The notes below the pieces were generated by a model. That model was not told the origin of the DNA, searched no databases, and was given only the letters and a program-made list of their open reading frames with translations. DNA of 64,000 bases from an uncultured Eubacterium sp. (GTDB taxonomy: Bacteria > Bacillota > Clostridia > Lachnospirales > Lachnospiraceae): contig CAKRDZ010000002.1 of assembly GCA_934316845.1 (NCBI GenBank), positions 1 to 64,000 on the forward strand. Reading direction: 5' to 3'. Shown one piece after another: positions 17,548-26,082 of the stretch; the first letter of the stretch is position 1, and every line of letters starts with the position of its first letter. The translations under genes were made by a program, and so were the position numbers.

Positions 17548-18462
17548 TTACTGCACAACATCCATTTCCGGAATATGGAAACTCACCTTGGAATTTGCCG
17601 GAATGGAACTGGTAATAAATGTATTTCCGCCTACTACCGAATTTTCGCCGATCACCGTCTCGCCGCCAAGGATCGTCGCTCCGGCATAGATCGTCACATT
17701 GTTTTCAATCGTTGGATGACGTTTTTTGCCGGACAATTTCTGACCACCGCGTGTCGAAAGACCACCTAGCGTAACTCCCTGATACAGTTTTACATGGTCG
17801 CCGATGATCGTCGTCTCCCCGATCACGATACCGGTTCCGTGATCGATAAAGAAACTCTCGCCGATCTGCGCACCGGAGTTAATATCGATTCCGGTCTTGG
17901 CATGGGCATATTCTGTCATAATACGTGGGATAAACGGCACCTGGCGAATGTATAATTCATGAGCGATGCGGTATACAAATATCGCAAAAAGCCCCGGATA
18001 GGAAAAGATGATCTCTTCTTTACTCTGTGCCGCCGGATCTCCGTCATAACCTGCCTGAACGTCTTTCAGGAGCAGTTTCTGGATGCGGGGAAGCTGTTCA
18101 AAAAATTCACTGCAGACGCGCTCTGCCTTTCTCTGGTTCTCCTCGTCCGGAACCCCTGCGATCTCCGCCGCATGCACTTCCGATTCCTCGTACGCAAACG
18201 CACAGGCAATCTGTTCGAAAAACATATGGTAGATCGTGAGAAGACGGTCCCCGACAAAATATTTTGGCAGACACCTTGTCGCATCCTGCTCTCCAAAATA
18301 TCCCGGAAACATCACAAGGCGGAGTTCTTTCAGTGCATCGATGATCACTTTCCGTTCCGGCATATTTTTACCGGCTTTGGTAGAAAATAATGGTTCATTG
18401 TCGTAATTTTCAGAAATTTCTTCCACCACTTTTTCAATCGTTATTTTGGTATTCTGATTCAT
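17548..18462 (-). CDS. epsC: Serine O-acetyltransferase EpsC
   Basis: Makes O-acetylserine from serine and acetyl-CoA, the first step of cysteine synthesis. The 304-residue chain has an N-terminal helical domain and a C-terminal left-handed beta helix of hexapeptide repeats (GIDINSGAQIGESFFIDHG, VIGETTIIGDHVKLYQGVT and TIENNVTIYAGATILGG). The Asp/His residues of the active site are in FIDHGTGIVIGE. Length matches the EpsC-type enzymes of Clostridia, which are longer than E. coli CysE. It lies 38 bp downstream of ysxC and is probably co-transcribed. No T-box or other leader is visible. Confidence 0.95.
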   Translation of the reverse strand: MNQNTKITIEKVVEEISENYDNEPLFSTKAGKNMPERKVIIDALKELRLVMFPGYFGEQDATRCLPKYFVGDRLLTIYHMFFEQIACAFAYEESEVHAAEIAGVPDEENQRKAERVCSEFFEQLPRIQKLLLKDVQAGYDGDPAAQSKEEIIFSYPGLFAIFVYRIAHELYIRQVPFIPRIMTEYAHAKTGIDINSGAQIGESFFIDHGTGIVIGETTIIGDHVKLYQGVTLGGLSTRGGQKLSGKKRHPTIENNVTIYAGATILGGETVIGENSVVGGNTFITSSIPANSKVSFHIPEMDVVQ

Positions 18463-18500
18463 CTTATTCCCTCATTTCTGCATCGGTTATCATTATCAAT

Positions 18501-19103
18501 TTATTCATGAATGTCAATTTCTTTGACAAAATAGTCAATATATTCCCAGATCTCTTCTTTTCCTTCCTTCGTCTGGGCAGAAAACGGAAGGATCGGTGTC
18601 CCTTCCACAACTTCCAGTTTTTTCCGGATCTGTGCAATGTGTTTCTGTCTCACATTTTTGCTGATCTTATCGGCCTTGGTTGCCACGATCAGAGGATTCA
18701 GCCCCTTCGCCGTAAGCATACGGTACATCTCCACGTCTTTCGCAGAAGGCTCGTGGCGGATATCAACAAGCAAAAATACCACGCGGAGACATTTTGAGGT
18801 ATCCAGATACCGTTCGATCATCTTCATCCACTTTGCCGCCACTTCTTTGGATACCTTTGCATATCCGTATCCGGGAAGGTCAACGAGATAGAATATGTCA
18901 TTGACATTATAATAATTTACCGTCTGCGTCTTCCCCGGCTGGGAAGAAATTCTGGCAAAACTTTTACGGTTCATCAGTGTATTGATCAAAGAGGACTTTC
19001 CGACGTTGGAGCGTCCCCAGAATGCCATTTCCAATTTGTCATTTTCCGGAAATTTGCTCGTGATCCCGCACACCGTTTCCAGTTCCAATGATTTTATAAC
19101 CAT
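18501..19103 (-). CDS. ysxC: Ribosome biogenesis GTPase YsxC/EngB
   Basis: GTPase needed for late assembly of the 50S subunit. The 200-residue protein has G1 GRSNVGKSS at residues 30-38, G3 DLPGYGYAKV and G4 ATKADK. It lies only 4 bp downstream of lon, and the lon-ysxC order is conserved in Firmicutes. The start at 19103 has AAGGATGACGAG upstream, inside the end of the lon region. Confidence 0.98.
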   Translation of the reverse strand: MVIKSLELETVCGITSKFPENDKLEMAFWGRSNVGKSSLINTLMNRKSFARISSQPGKTQTVNYYNVNDIFYLVDLPGYGYAKVSKEVAAKWMKMIERYLDTSKCLRVVFLLVDIRHEPSAKDVEMYRMLTAKGLNPLIVATKADKISKNVRQKHIAQIRKKLEVVEGTPILPFSAQTKEGKEEIWEYIDYFVKEIDIHE

Positions 19104-19107
19104 CTCG

Positions 19108-21423
19108 TCATCCTTTCCATCGTTCCACGAGGCTTTCTTTCAAAACCTGCTGTACTTTTGTCACAAATACGATCTCAACGCCTTCCGTGATCTCTTCTTC
19201 GAGTTCTTCGACATCCGGCTTATTTTCCTGTGGTACAAGCACTTTTTTGATGCCTGCACTCTTTGCCGCGAGCAGCTTTTCTTTCAATCCGCCGATTGGC
19301 AGCACTTTTCCGCGCAATGTCACTTCGCCGGTCATTGCCACCTTCGCATCAACCGGTATCTCTTCAATCGCAGAATACAAGGCAGTGGACATCGTTACAC
19401 CGGCGGACGGACCGTCTTTTGGCACTGCCCCTTCCGGCACATGAAGGTGGATGTCATGTTCTTTAAAATACGATGCCTCTTTTTTCACGATGGAGCGCAC
19501 ATAACTGAGCGCGATCCGCGCGGACTCCTGCATGACATCGCCAAGCTGCCCGGTCAGGATGAGATTTCCCTCGCCCGGCATAATATTTACTTCGATCTCC
19601 AGCGTATCACCGCCTACCTGTGTCCAGGCAAGGCCACGTACGATACCGATCTCATTTTCCTTATTTGCCATATCCGGGTGAAACTTCTTTTTCCCCAGAA
19701 ATTCTTCGATATTTTTACCGGAAACTCTCACTTTTTCCTGCTGTTCTTCCACGACAAGTCTCGCCGCTTTTCTACAAATTTTTCCAATCTGGCGCTCCAG
19801 TCCACGGACTCCTGCCTCTCTTGTATAATCGCTGATCACGGTTTTTAACGCCTTGTCATTGATAACTAACCGGCTTTTTTTCAGACCGTTTTTCCGGATC
19901 TGTTTCGGGATCAGATAGTTTTTTCCAATATGGAATTTTTCATTTTCCGTATAACCTGCAATTTCCAATACTTCCATACGGTCGAGAAGCGGCCCGGGGA
20001 TCGTATCGATCGTATTGGCAGTACAGAGAAATACCACCTCTGACAGATCTACCGGAAGTTCGATGTAGTGATCCGCAAAATTCTGGTTCTGCTCCGGATC
20101 CAGCACCTCTAACAGCGCGGAAGACGTATCTCCTTTATAATCACTGCTCACTTTATCGATCTCATCTAAGAGCATCAGCGGATTTTTTACCTTTGCCTTC
20201 TTTAATCCCGCCACGATCTTACCCGGCATCGCTCCAATATACGTTCTTCGATGTCCGCGGATCTCAGCTTCGTCGCGTACACCGCCAAGGCAGATGCGTA
20301 CATACTCTTTATGAAGTGCTCTGGCGACGGACTTCGCGATGGAAGTTTTTCCGGTTCCCGGCGGTCCGACAAGGCATAAGATCGGCGCTTCTCCATTGCC
20401 GGTCAGGGTCCTCACTGCCAGAAATTCAAGAATTCTTTCTTTTACTTTCTGCAGACCGTAATGGTCTTCTTCCAACACCGCCTCTGCTTCAGCCAGATCA
20501 AGCGGTGTTTCATCCATCTTATCCCACGGAAGTGCCAGCAGGTTTTCGATGTAATCCTGGCTCACGGAGACTTCCGAGGAATTTGCCGGGAGTGATTCAA
20601 AACGCTTGATCTCCTGCTCAATCTTTTCGCGTACTTCATCACTGCAGATCAGTTCGTCTGCCTGATTGCGGTATTGTTCGGCTTTGGATTCGCCGTCTTC
20701 TCCCAGTTCTTCACGGATGGCGCGCATCTGTTCGCGCAGATAGTATTCTTTTTGATTATTATCTACCGTATTTTTCACGGACTGACGGAACTTTGCCCGT
20801 TCATCCAGAATATCCAGTTCGCGCTCTACAAAATTCAGCACATAATAAAACCGGTCATGCAGGTCAAAGCACTCCAGAAAGCACTGCCGCATTTCAAATG
20901 ACATCGGAAGATGCATCATGATCAGATCCAATATCTGTCCCAGACTTTTGGATGCCTGTATCTTATCGTAAGCACTTCTTCCCACACTCGGATTCTTGAT
21001 CAGATATTTTTCGTACAGCTGTTTGGCCTCCCGGCACATCGCTTCGTATTCAATTTCATCTATGCTTTCTGCCTGTTCTTCATACACATCAACATCGCCG
21101 GTCAGATACGGTTCATTTTGATTCAGACACAAAAGCGTTCCGCGGTCTGTCGTCGAAACCAGGGCACGTACGACATCTTCCTCCAGGCGGATCACCTGCC
21201 GGATCTTTGCCACGACACCTACCGCACGCAGATCTTTATACAATGGAAGTTCTACCTTTTCATCGTTCTGATTGGTGATAAAGACTCTGCCATCTCCTGC
21301 CATGGCCTCATCTATCGCTTTTTTTGAAATATCCCGTTTTATATCCAGGTGTACAAGCATCCCCGGAAGAATCACCATCCCTTTCAAAGCAATAACGGGC
21401 ATTGTTTTTATTTGCTTCTCCAT
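19108..21423 (-). CDS. lon: ATP-dependent protease Lon (LonA)
   Basis: Cytoplasmic AAA+ serine protease that removes damaged and regulatory proteins. The 771-residue protein shows the N-terminal substrate-binding domain, Walker A GPPGTGKT near residue 350, Walker B MLLDEIDK, and the Ser-Lys dyad with Ser in PKDGPSAG and Lys in GGLKEKLLAAKSAGIKKV. Length is normal for LonA. It follows clpX in the same direction, and the 82-bp gap between them holds a stable hairpin. Confidence 0.99.
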   Translation of the reverse strand: MEKQIKTMPVIALKGMVILPGMLVHLDIKRDISKKAIDEAMAGDGRVFITNQNDEKVELPLYKDLRAVGVVAKIRQVIRLEEDVVRALVSTTDRGTLLCLNQNEPYLTGDVDVYEEQAESIDEIEYEAMCREAKQLYEKYLIKNPSVGRSAYDKIQASKSLGQILDLIMMHLPMSFEMRQCFLECFDLHDRFYYVLNFVERELDILDERAKFRQSVKNTVDNNQKEYYLREQMRAIREELGEDGESKAEQYRNQADELICSDEVREKIEQEIKRFESLPANSSEVSVSQDYIENLLALPWDKMDETPLDLAEAEAVLEEDHYGLQKVKERILEFLAVRTLTGNGEAPILCLVGPPGTGKTSIAKSVARALHKEYVRICLGGVRDEAEIRGHRRTYIGAMPGKIVAGLKKAKVKNPLMLLDEIDKVSSDYKGDTSSALLEVLDPEQNQNFADHYIELPVDLSEVVFLCTANTIDTIPGPLLDRMEVLEIAGYTENEKFHIGKNYLIPKQIRKNGLKKSRLVINDKALKTVISDYTREAGVRGLERQIGKICRKAARLVVEEQQEKVRVSGKNIEEFLGKKKFHPDMANKENEIGIVRGLAWTQVGGDTLEIEVNIMPGEGNLILTGQLGDVMQESARIALSYVRSIVKKEASYFKEHDIHLHVPEGAVPKDGPSAGVTMSTALYSAIEEIPVDAKVAMTGEVTLRGKVLPIGGLKEKLLAAKSAGIKKVLVPQENKPDVEELEEEITEGVEIVFVTKVQQVLKESLVERWKG

Positions 21424-21451
21424 ATCTTCTACACTTACCTCATTTCAGCAA

Positions 21452-21486
21452 GACCGAATCCCGCACTTTTCGGTGCAAAATCCGGT
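21452..21486 (-). other. Intergenic hairpin between clpX and lon
   Basis: Minus-strand arms GACCG.AT..TGCAC and GTGC...AT.CGGTC pair around a CGAAAA loop. No T-run follows, so it is more likely an RNA processing or attenuation structure than a terminator. Confidence 0.55.
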
Positions 21487-21505
21487 CCTGTTCTTTTCAC
21501 CTTAT

Positions 21506-22804
21506 TCAGGCACTTTCTTCGTCTTTTTTCTCTGTCTCGATCTTTAAGATCTCGTCATCTCTGCCGATCAAAGTAGCCTTTCCTGTCTTCTCAACCACAT
21601 CTTTCGTGATCTTACATTCTTTGACATCCTCCCTCGATGGAAGTTCAAACATGTAATCCATCATGCAGTTTTCAATGATGGCACGAAGTCCGCGGGCACC
21701 TGTCTTTCGTTCGATGGACTGATGCGCAATCTCCTGGATCGCCTCGTCCTCAAAGGTCAGTTTCACATCGTCAAGTTCCAACAGCTTCTGATACTGTTTT
21801 ACGAGTGCATTTTTCGGCTTTGTCAGAATCTGTTTCAAGGCATCTTCGTCCAGAAGATCCAGACTTACCGTCACCGGAACACGTCCGACAAATTCCGGGA
21901 TAATTCCAAATTTTACCAAATCCTGTGGAAGTACCTGACGGAACAGATCTCCGATCTGAGTATCGGATTTGTCTGCGATCTCCGCATTAAATCCAATGGA
22001 TTTTTTATCAATTCGGGAACCGATGATCTTATCCAGACCATCAAAAGCTCCACCGCAGATAAACAGAATATTGGTCGTATCAATATGGAAAAATTCCTGC
22101 TGTGGGTGTTTTCTTCCTCCCTGCGGAGGTACACTTGCTTCGGTTCCTTCCAGAATCTTCAGCAGTGCCTGCTGAACACCCTCTCCGGAAACGTCACGGG
22201 TGATTGACGTATTTTCTGATTTTTTCGTAATCTTATCGATTTCATCGATATAAATGATCCCATGTTCCGCACGCGGGATATCATAATCTGCTGCCTGAAT
22301 GATCTTAAGCAGAATATTTTCCACATCCTCGCCGACATAACCGGCTTCTGTCAATGTAGTCGCATCTGCGATCGCAAACGGTACATTCAGGATCTTTGCC
22401 AGTGTCTGGGCAAGATAGGTTTTTCCGGAACCGGTTGGCCCGATCATCAGGATGTTGCTCTTCTGCAGTTCGACGTCCATATCTGCCTGCGACATTACTC
22501 GTTTATAATGATTGTAAACGGCTACAGACAACGCTTTCTTAGCTTCTTCCTGACCGATTACATATTCGTCCAAAAATTCTTTGATCTCTTTTGGTTTTAA
22601 AAGGTTGATCTCAACTTCCTCCGTGTCGCGGTCATCGTACAGATCCTGTAATTCATCTTCCAGAATCTCGTCACAAAGACTGATGCACTCATCGCAGATA
22701 AATACACCGTTTGGTCCGGCGATCAGTTTGCGGACCTGCTTTTCTGTCTTTCCGCAAAAGGAACAACGAAGTTTTGTTGTATTATCATTACTTTTGCCTG
22801 CCAT
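21506..22804 (-). CDS. clpX: ClpX, ATPase subunit of ClpXP protease
   Basis: AAA+ unfoldase that feeds substrates to ClpP. The 432-residue protein begins with a C4 zinc-binding domain (Cys14, 17, 37, 40), followed by Walker A GPTGSGKT near residue 117, Walker B IIYIDEIDK, the pore and IGF-type loops and the RKTGARGLR sensor region. The start at 22804 (MAGKSND) has GGAGGAAAGC directly upstream; a Met four codons earlier would overlap that site. It lies 77 bp downstream of clpP with a hairpin in between, in the conserved tig-clpP-clpX-lon-ysxC order. Confidence 0.99.
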   Translation of the reverse strand: MAGKSNDNTTKLRCSFCGKTEKQVRKLIAGPNGVFICDECISLCDEILEDELQDLYDDRDTEEVEINLLKPKEIKEFLDEYVIGQEEAKKALSVAVYNHYKRVMSQADMDVELQKSNILMIGPTGSGKTYLAQTLAKILNVPFAIADATTLTEAGYVGEDVENILLKIIQAADYDIPRAEHGIIYIDEIDKITKKSENTSITRDVSGEGVQQALLKILEGTEASVPPQGGRKHPQQEFFHIDTTNILFICGGAFDGLDKIIGSRIDKKSIGFNAEIADKSDTQIGDLFRQVLPQDLVKFGIIPEFVGRVPVTVSLDLLDEDALKQILTKPKNALVKQYQKLLELDDVKLTFEDEAIQEIAHQSIERKTGARGLRAIIENCMMDYMFELPSREDVKECKITKDVVEKTGKATLIGRDDEILKIETEKKDEESA

Positions 22805-22834
22805 GCTTTCCTCCATTCAAAACATGCGAAAAGC

Positions 22835-22871
22835 ATATGGTGCCGCTATACCATTGGCAGTGGCACCATAT
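22835..22871 (-). other. Intergenic hairpin between clpP and clpX
   Basis: ATATGGTGCC (22835-22844) and GGCACCATAT (22862-22871) are perfect 10-bp inverted repeats with a 17-nt loop. There is no T-run on the transcribed side. It could set the clpP to clpX ratio by processing or partial termination. Confidence 0.65.
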
Positions 22872-22881
22872 CCCATTGCTA

Positions 22882-23475
22882 TTATTCCGATTCATGATTG
22901 GTGATAACACGGTCAATCAAACCGTATGCCTGCGCTTCTTCCGCTGACATAAAGTTATCACGTTCTGTATCCTGTGTAATCTTTTCTACCGGCTGACCGG
23001 TGTTTGCTGCCAAAATCTCATTTAATTTTTTCTTCGTCTTCAAGATATTTTCTGCAACAATCTGAATTTCCGTCGCCTGGCCTTTTGCACCGCCGGATGG
23101 CTGGTGGATCATAATTTCCGAATTCGGAAGTGCCAGACGCTTTCCTTTGGCACCGCTGGAAAGCAGAAATGCTCCCATGCTGGCTGCCAGTCCCATGCAG
23201 ATGGTCGATACATCACATTTTACATAATTCATGGTATCGTAGATTGCCATACCGGCAGTCACGGATCCGCCCGGACTGTTGATGTATAAGTTTATATCTT
23301 TATTGGGATCTTCCGATTCCAAAAATAACATCTGTGCTACTACGAGACTTGCTGTCGTATCATTCACTTCATCTCCCAAAAAGATGATTCTTTCACGGAG
23401 AAGACGGGAATAAATATCGTAAGAGCGTTCTCCGCCACGACTTGTCTGCTCAATGACGTAAGGTACTAATGCCAT
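22882..23475 (-). CDS. clpP: ClpP protease proteolytic subunit
   Basis: Tetradecameric serine protease chamber. The 197-residue chain has the catalytic triad Ser99 (GLAASMGAF), His124 (IMIHQP) and Asp173 (TERDNF). It is the usual length for the single housekeeping ClpP. It lies between tig (34-bp gap) and clpX. No CtsR-type tandem heptamer is seen in front of it. Confidence 0.99.
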   Translation of the reverse strand: MALVPYVIEQTSRGGERSYDIYSRLLRERIIFLGDEVNDTTASLVVAQMLFLESEDPNKDINLYINSPGGSVTAGMAIYDTMNYVKCDVSTICMGLAASMGAFLLSSGAKGKRLALPNSEIMIHQPSGGAKGQATEIQIVAENILKTKKKLNEILAANTGQPVEKITQDTERDNFMSAEEAQAYGLIDRVITNHESE

Positions 23476-23509
23476 ACCATTTCCCTCCTATCTGAAAATG
23501 CAAAATGTA

Positions 23510-24832
23510 TTATTCTGCTTTTTCTTCTTTCTCTTCTTCTTTTGGTTCTACTTCTACAGACTCTTTTACGAGGAAGTCAACTGCTTTCTGTACCGCAATA
23601 TCCTCCGAGATCTGTTTGTTTTCAGCATCGCCAAACATTTCTTTGATCTTATCTGCTTCCATGTTGTACATTTCAGCCATTTTTTCAATCTCTTTGTCAA
23701 TGTCTTTTGCTGTTGCTTTGATGCCTTCTGCTTCGGCAACGGCTTCCAGTACAAGACGTGTACGGATACGTGTCTCTGCTTCCGGACGCATCTGCTCCAT
23801 CATCATCTGTGGCTGCATTCCTGTCATCTGGATGTACTGCTCAATGCTGAGTCCCTGCTGCTGAAGACGGGAAGCAAACTCATTGATCATCTGATTAATC
23901 TGCTCGTCAACCATTGGTTTTGGAAGCTCAATCTTAGAGTTCTCTACTACCTGGCTGATGATTTTATCTTCTTTTTCTGCTTTTACCTGATTTTTTCTGC
24001 GCTCTGTCAATGTCTTCTTCACGCTTGCTTTGTATTCTTTCAATGTCTCGAATTCAGAAACTTCGCTAGCAAATTCATCATCCAGTTTTGGAAGTTCTTT
24101 CATCTTGATGTCTTTGATCTCTACTTTGAAAAGTGCCGGTTTTCCTTTGAGTTCTTCTACATGATAAGTCTCCGGGAATGTTACATTGACATCCACTTTA
24201 TCGCCTTTGTTTTTACCGATCAACTGATCTTCAAACGTATCGATGAAAGAATGGCTTCCGATTGTAAGAGAATAATCGGTACCTTTTCCGCCATCAAATG
24301 GCTCGTCATCTACAAATCCCTCAAAGTCGATCACTGCGATATCGTCTTTTTTGATTGCACGGTCTTCTACGTTTACTGTACGTGCATTCTGCTCCTGAAC
24401 TTTAGCAAGTTCTGCATTGACATCTGCTGCCATGATCTTAACTTCCTGTTTCTCTACTTCGATTCCTTTGTAATCACCAAGTTCAACATCCGGTTTTACA
24501 GCAACTGTAGCGGTAAATACGAAAGGCTCACCATTTCCAATTTTTTCCACATCAATATCCGGGCGGGATACGATCTCAAGTCCGCTCTCTTTTGCAGCTT
24601 CTTCGTAAGCATCCGGAATAACAAAGTTTGCAGCATCCTCATAAAATACTTCAGGACCATATTCTTTCTCAATCAGTTTACGAGGAGCTTTTCCCTTACG
24701 GAAACCAGGAAGAGCAATTTTGTTTTTGTTCTTATTGTAAGATTTTTTCATACCCTCTTCAAATGCTTCCGGGCTTACCTCTATTGTAATTTTTGCCATA
24801 CTGTTTTCAAGATTCTCTACTTTGTAACTCAT
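23510..24832 (-). CDS. tig: Trigger factor
   Basis: Ribosome-bound chaperone and peptidyl-prolyl isomerase acting on nascent chains. The 440-residue protein has the N-terminal ribosome-binding signature GFRKGKAPRKL near residue 45, a central FKBP-like domain (about 150-240, with DIAVIDFEGFVDDEPFDGG) and a long helical C-terminal domain ending in an acidic tail (PKEEEKEEKAE). The start at 24832 follows TTTGGAGGATTAAGAAAA. It opens the tig-clpP-clpX-lon-ysxC block. Confidence 0.99.
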   Translation of the reverse strand: MSYKVENLENSMAKITIEVSPEAFEEGMKKSYNKNKNKIALPGFRKGKAPRKLIEKEYGPEVFYEDAANFVIPDAYEEAAKESGLEIVSRPDIDVEKIGNGEPFVFTATVAVKPDVELGDYKGIEVEKQEVKIMAADVNAELAKVQEQNARTVNVEDRAIKKDDIAVIDFEGFVDDEPFDGGKGTDYSLTIGSHSFIDTFEDQLIGKNKGDKVDVNVTFPETYHVEELKGKPALFKVEIKDIKMKELPKLDDEFASEVSEFETLKEYKASVKKTLTERRKNQVKAEKEDKIISQVVENSKIELPKPMVDEQINQMINEFASRLQQQGLSIEQYIQMTGMQPQMMMEQMRPEAETRIRTRLVLEAVAEAEGIKATAKDIDKEIEKMAEMYNMEADKIKEMFGDAENKQISEDIAVQKAVDFLVKESVEVEPKEEEKEEKAE

Positions 24833-24914
24833 TTTTCTTAATCCTCCAAATTTTTAATTACTGCGGGAACTTTTGGTAGTATTCCCTGATTTTTCTATTT
24901 CTAAACGCCTTGGA

Positions 24915-26057
24915 CTACCAGATACGGTAATTTCCACTCAATGCTAAAAGAGCAAACAGATACAGACAGTTGTCATAGTATCTTCTCTCGCCGGTACGAA
25001 GCGGTGTGTTCCAGAATCTTTCGACACACTCTTTGGCATAAGGGCCGTCTGCAGCAAGAGATGCCTGTGCATTGGTTGCGATGATTGCTACCGGGTGAAG
25101 AGCAGGCTGGTCGATGACGGTTCCGTCAATCTCATATACCTTAAAGTCTTCTCCACGATGTGTCTCCATAAAGAACTTCTGTACTTTGTTATTGTTTTCC
25201 ACATTCCATTCATCTGCGGCAAACCACTCATAATCCAGACCGATGTTTGCGATAACACGGTAAGAATCACTATAATACCAGTCGTGGCGTCCACCAAAGA
25301 CATCCTGCTCTTTCTCATATGGAGTACCATCATAATAAGCATATTCTGCTGCCAGTCCGGTTTCCGGATGACAAGCTTTTTTCAAATATTCACGGCTTGC
25401 TTTCGCTGCCTTTTTCCAGAAATCCCGGTCTTCTTCATTGGCCCATTCTCCGAACAGTTCATAAAAATGTGCACAATGATACGACGGATCGCTGAATTTT
25501 CTGCTTGGGATAAAACGGATCAGATAGTTTTCCGGCTCCATAATCGGATCTCCCGGCTCTTTCTCTCCGTTATGTATACAGGCACTCAGGATATTTTTTG
25601 CTTCCTGGGAATAATTGAAAATCCCTTCGCCGTCTCCCCAGCGGTGGGAAGCAAAGAACAATGACATCGCAAAAAACTCCTCGCCGTCCGGTGCCGGACC
25701 ATAGTCATTTTTCTCTCCCGTTGTCTTACAGGACCATGCAAAATAGCCTTTGTTATAACCATCTTCCATGTACATATATGTTCTTGCCCATTTCCAGACG
25801 CGGTCAAATTCTTCTTTCATGTTCATCTGAACACACATCATCATGGCATATGACATTCCTTCCGTACGGGCATCGAAATTTCCCGTATCCTCGAAATATC
25901 CCATATCATCTCCGGCTTCAAAATAAAATTTCTCGCCAGCCGGTCCGTAAAATACTGTGTGGAATGCGTCTTTTAATTTTTTGTCGATCTCTTCCTGAGA
26001 ATAACCGCACTCCGCAAATACATTACGATACTGTTTTGTGTAATAAGCACCTTTCAT
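24915..26057 (-). CDS. GH8 reducing-end xylose-releasing exo-oligoxylanase (Rex)
   Basis: Cytoplasmic glycoside hydrolase, 380 residues, that by family splits xylose from the reducing end of xylo-oligosaccharides. It follows the known Bacillus Rex pattern closely: GAYYTKQYRNVFAECGY at the start, TGNFDARTEGMSY with the likely general acid Glu66, NMYM/YMYM-like segments, GPAPDGEEFFAMSLFFASHRWG, the likely base Asp in YYSDSYRVIANIG near residue 265, and the end RRYYDNCLYLFALLALSGNY. There is no signal peptide, consistent with action on imported oligosaccharides. The start at 26057 is chosen because it matches the family N-terminus and has AAGGA 10 nt upstream; the frame extends into glmM. It lies between glmM and tig, away from any xylan locus. 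Confidence 0.9.
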   Translation of the reverse strand: MKGAYYTKQYRNVFAECGYSQEEIDKKLKDAFHTVFYGPAGEKFYFEAGDDMGYFEDTGNFDARTEGMSYAMMMCVQMNMKEEFDRVWKWARTYMYMEDGYNKGYFAWSCKTTGEKNDYGPAPDGEEFFAMSLFFASHRWGDGEGIFNYSQEAKNILSACIHNGEKEPGDPIMEPENYLIRFIPSRKFSDPSYHCAHFYELFGEWANEEDRDFWKKAAKASREYLKKACHPETGLAAEYAYYDGTPYEKEQDVFGGRHDWYYSDSYRVIANIGLDYEWFAADEWNVENNNKVQKFFMETHRGEDFKVYEIDGTVIDQPALHPVAIIATNAQASLAADGPYAKECVERFWNTPLRTGERRYYDNCLYLFALLALSGNYRIW

Positions 26058-26082
26058 TCTTTGTAATTCCTTTCTATCTCTT

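Noticed and set aside
23498..24841. Long antisense frame of 447 codons opposite tig
   Set aside because: Shadow of the trigger factor gene; low-complexity Phe/Cys/His composition and no start signal.
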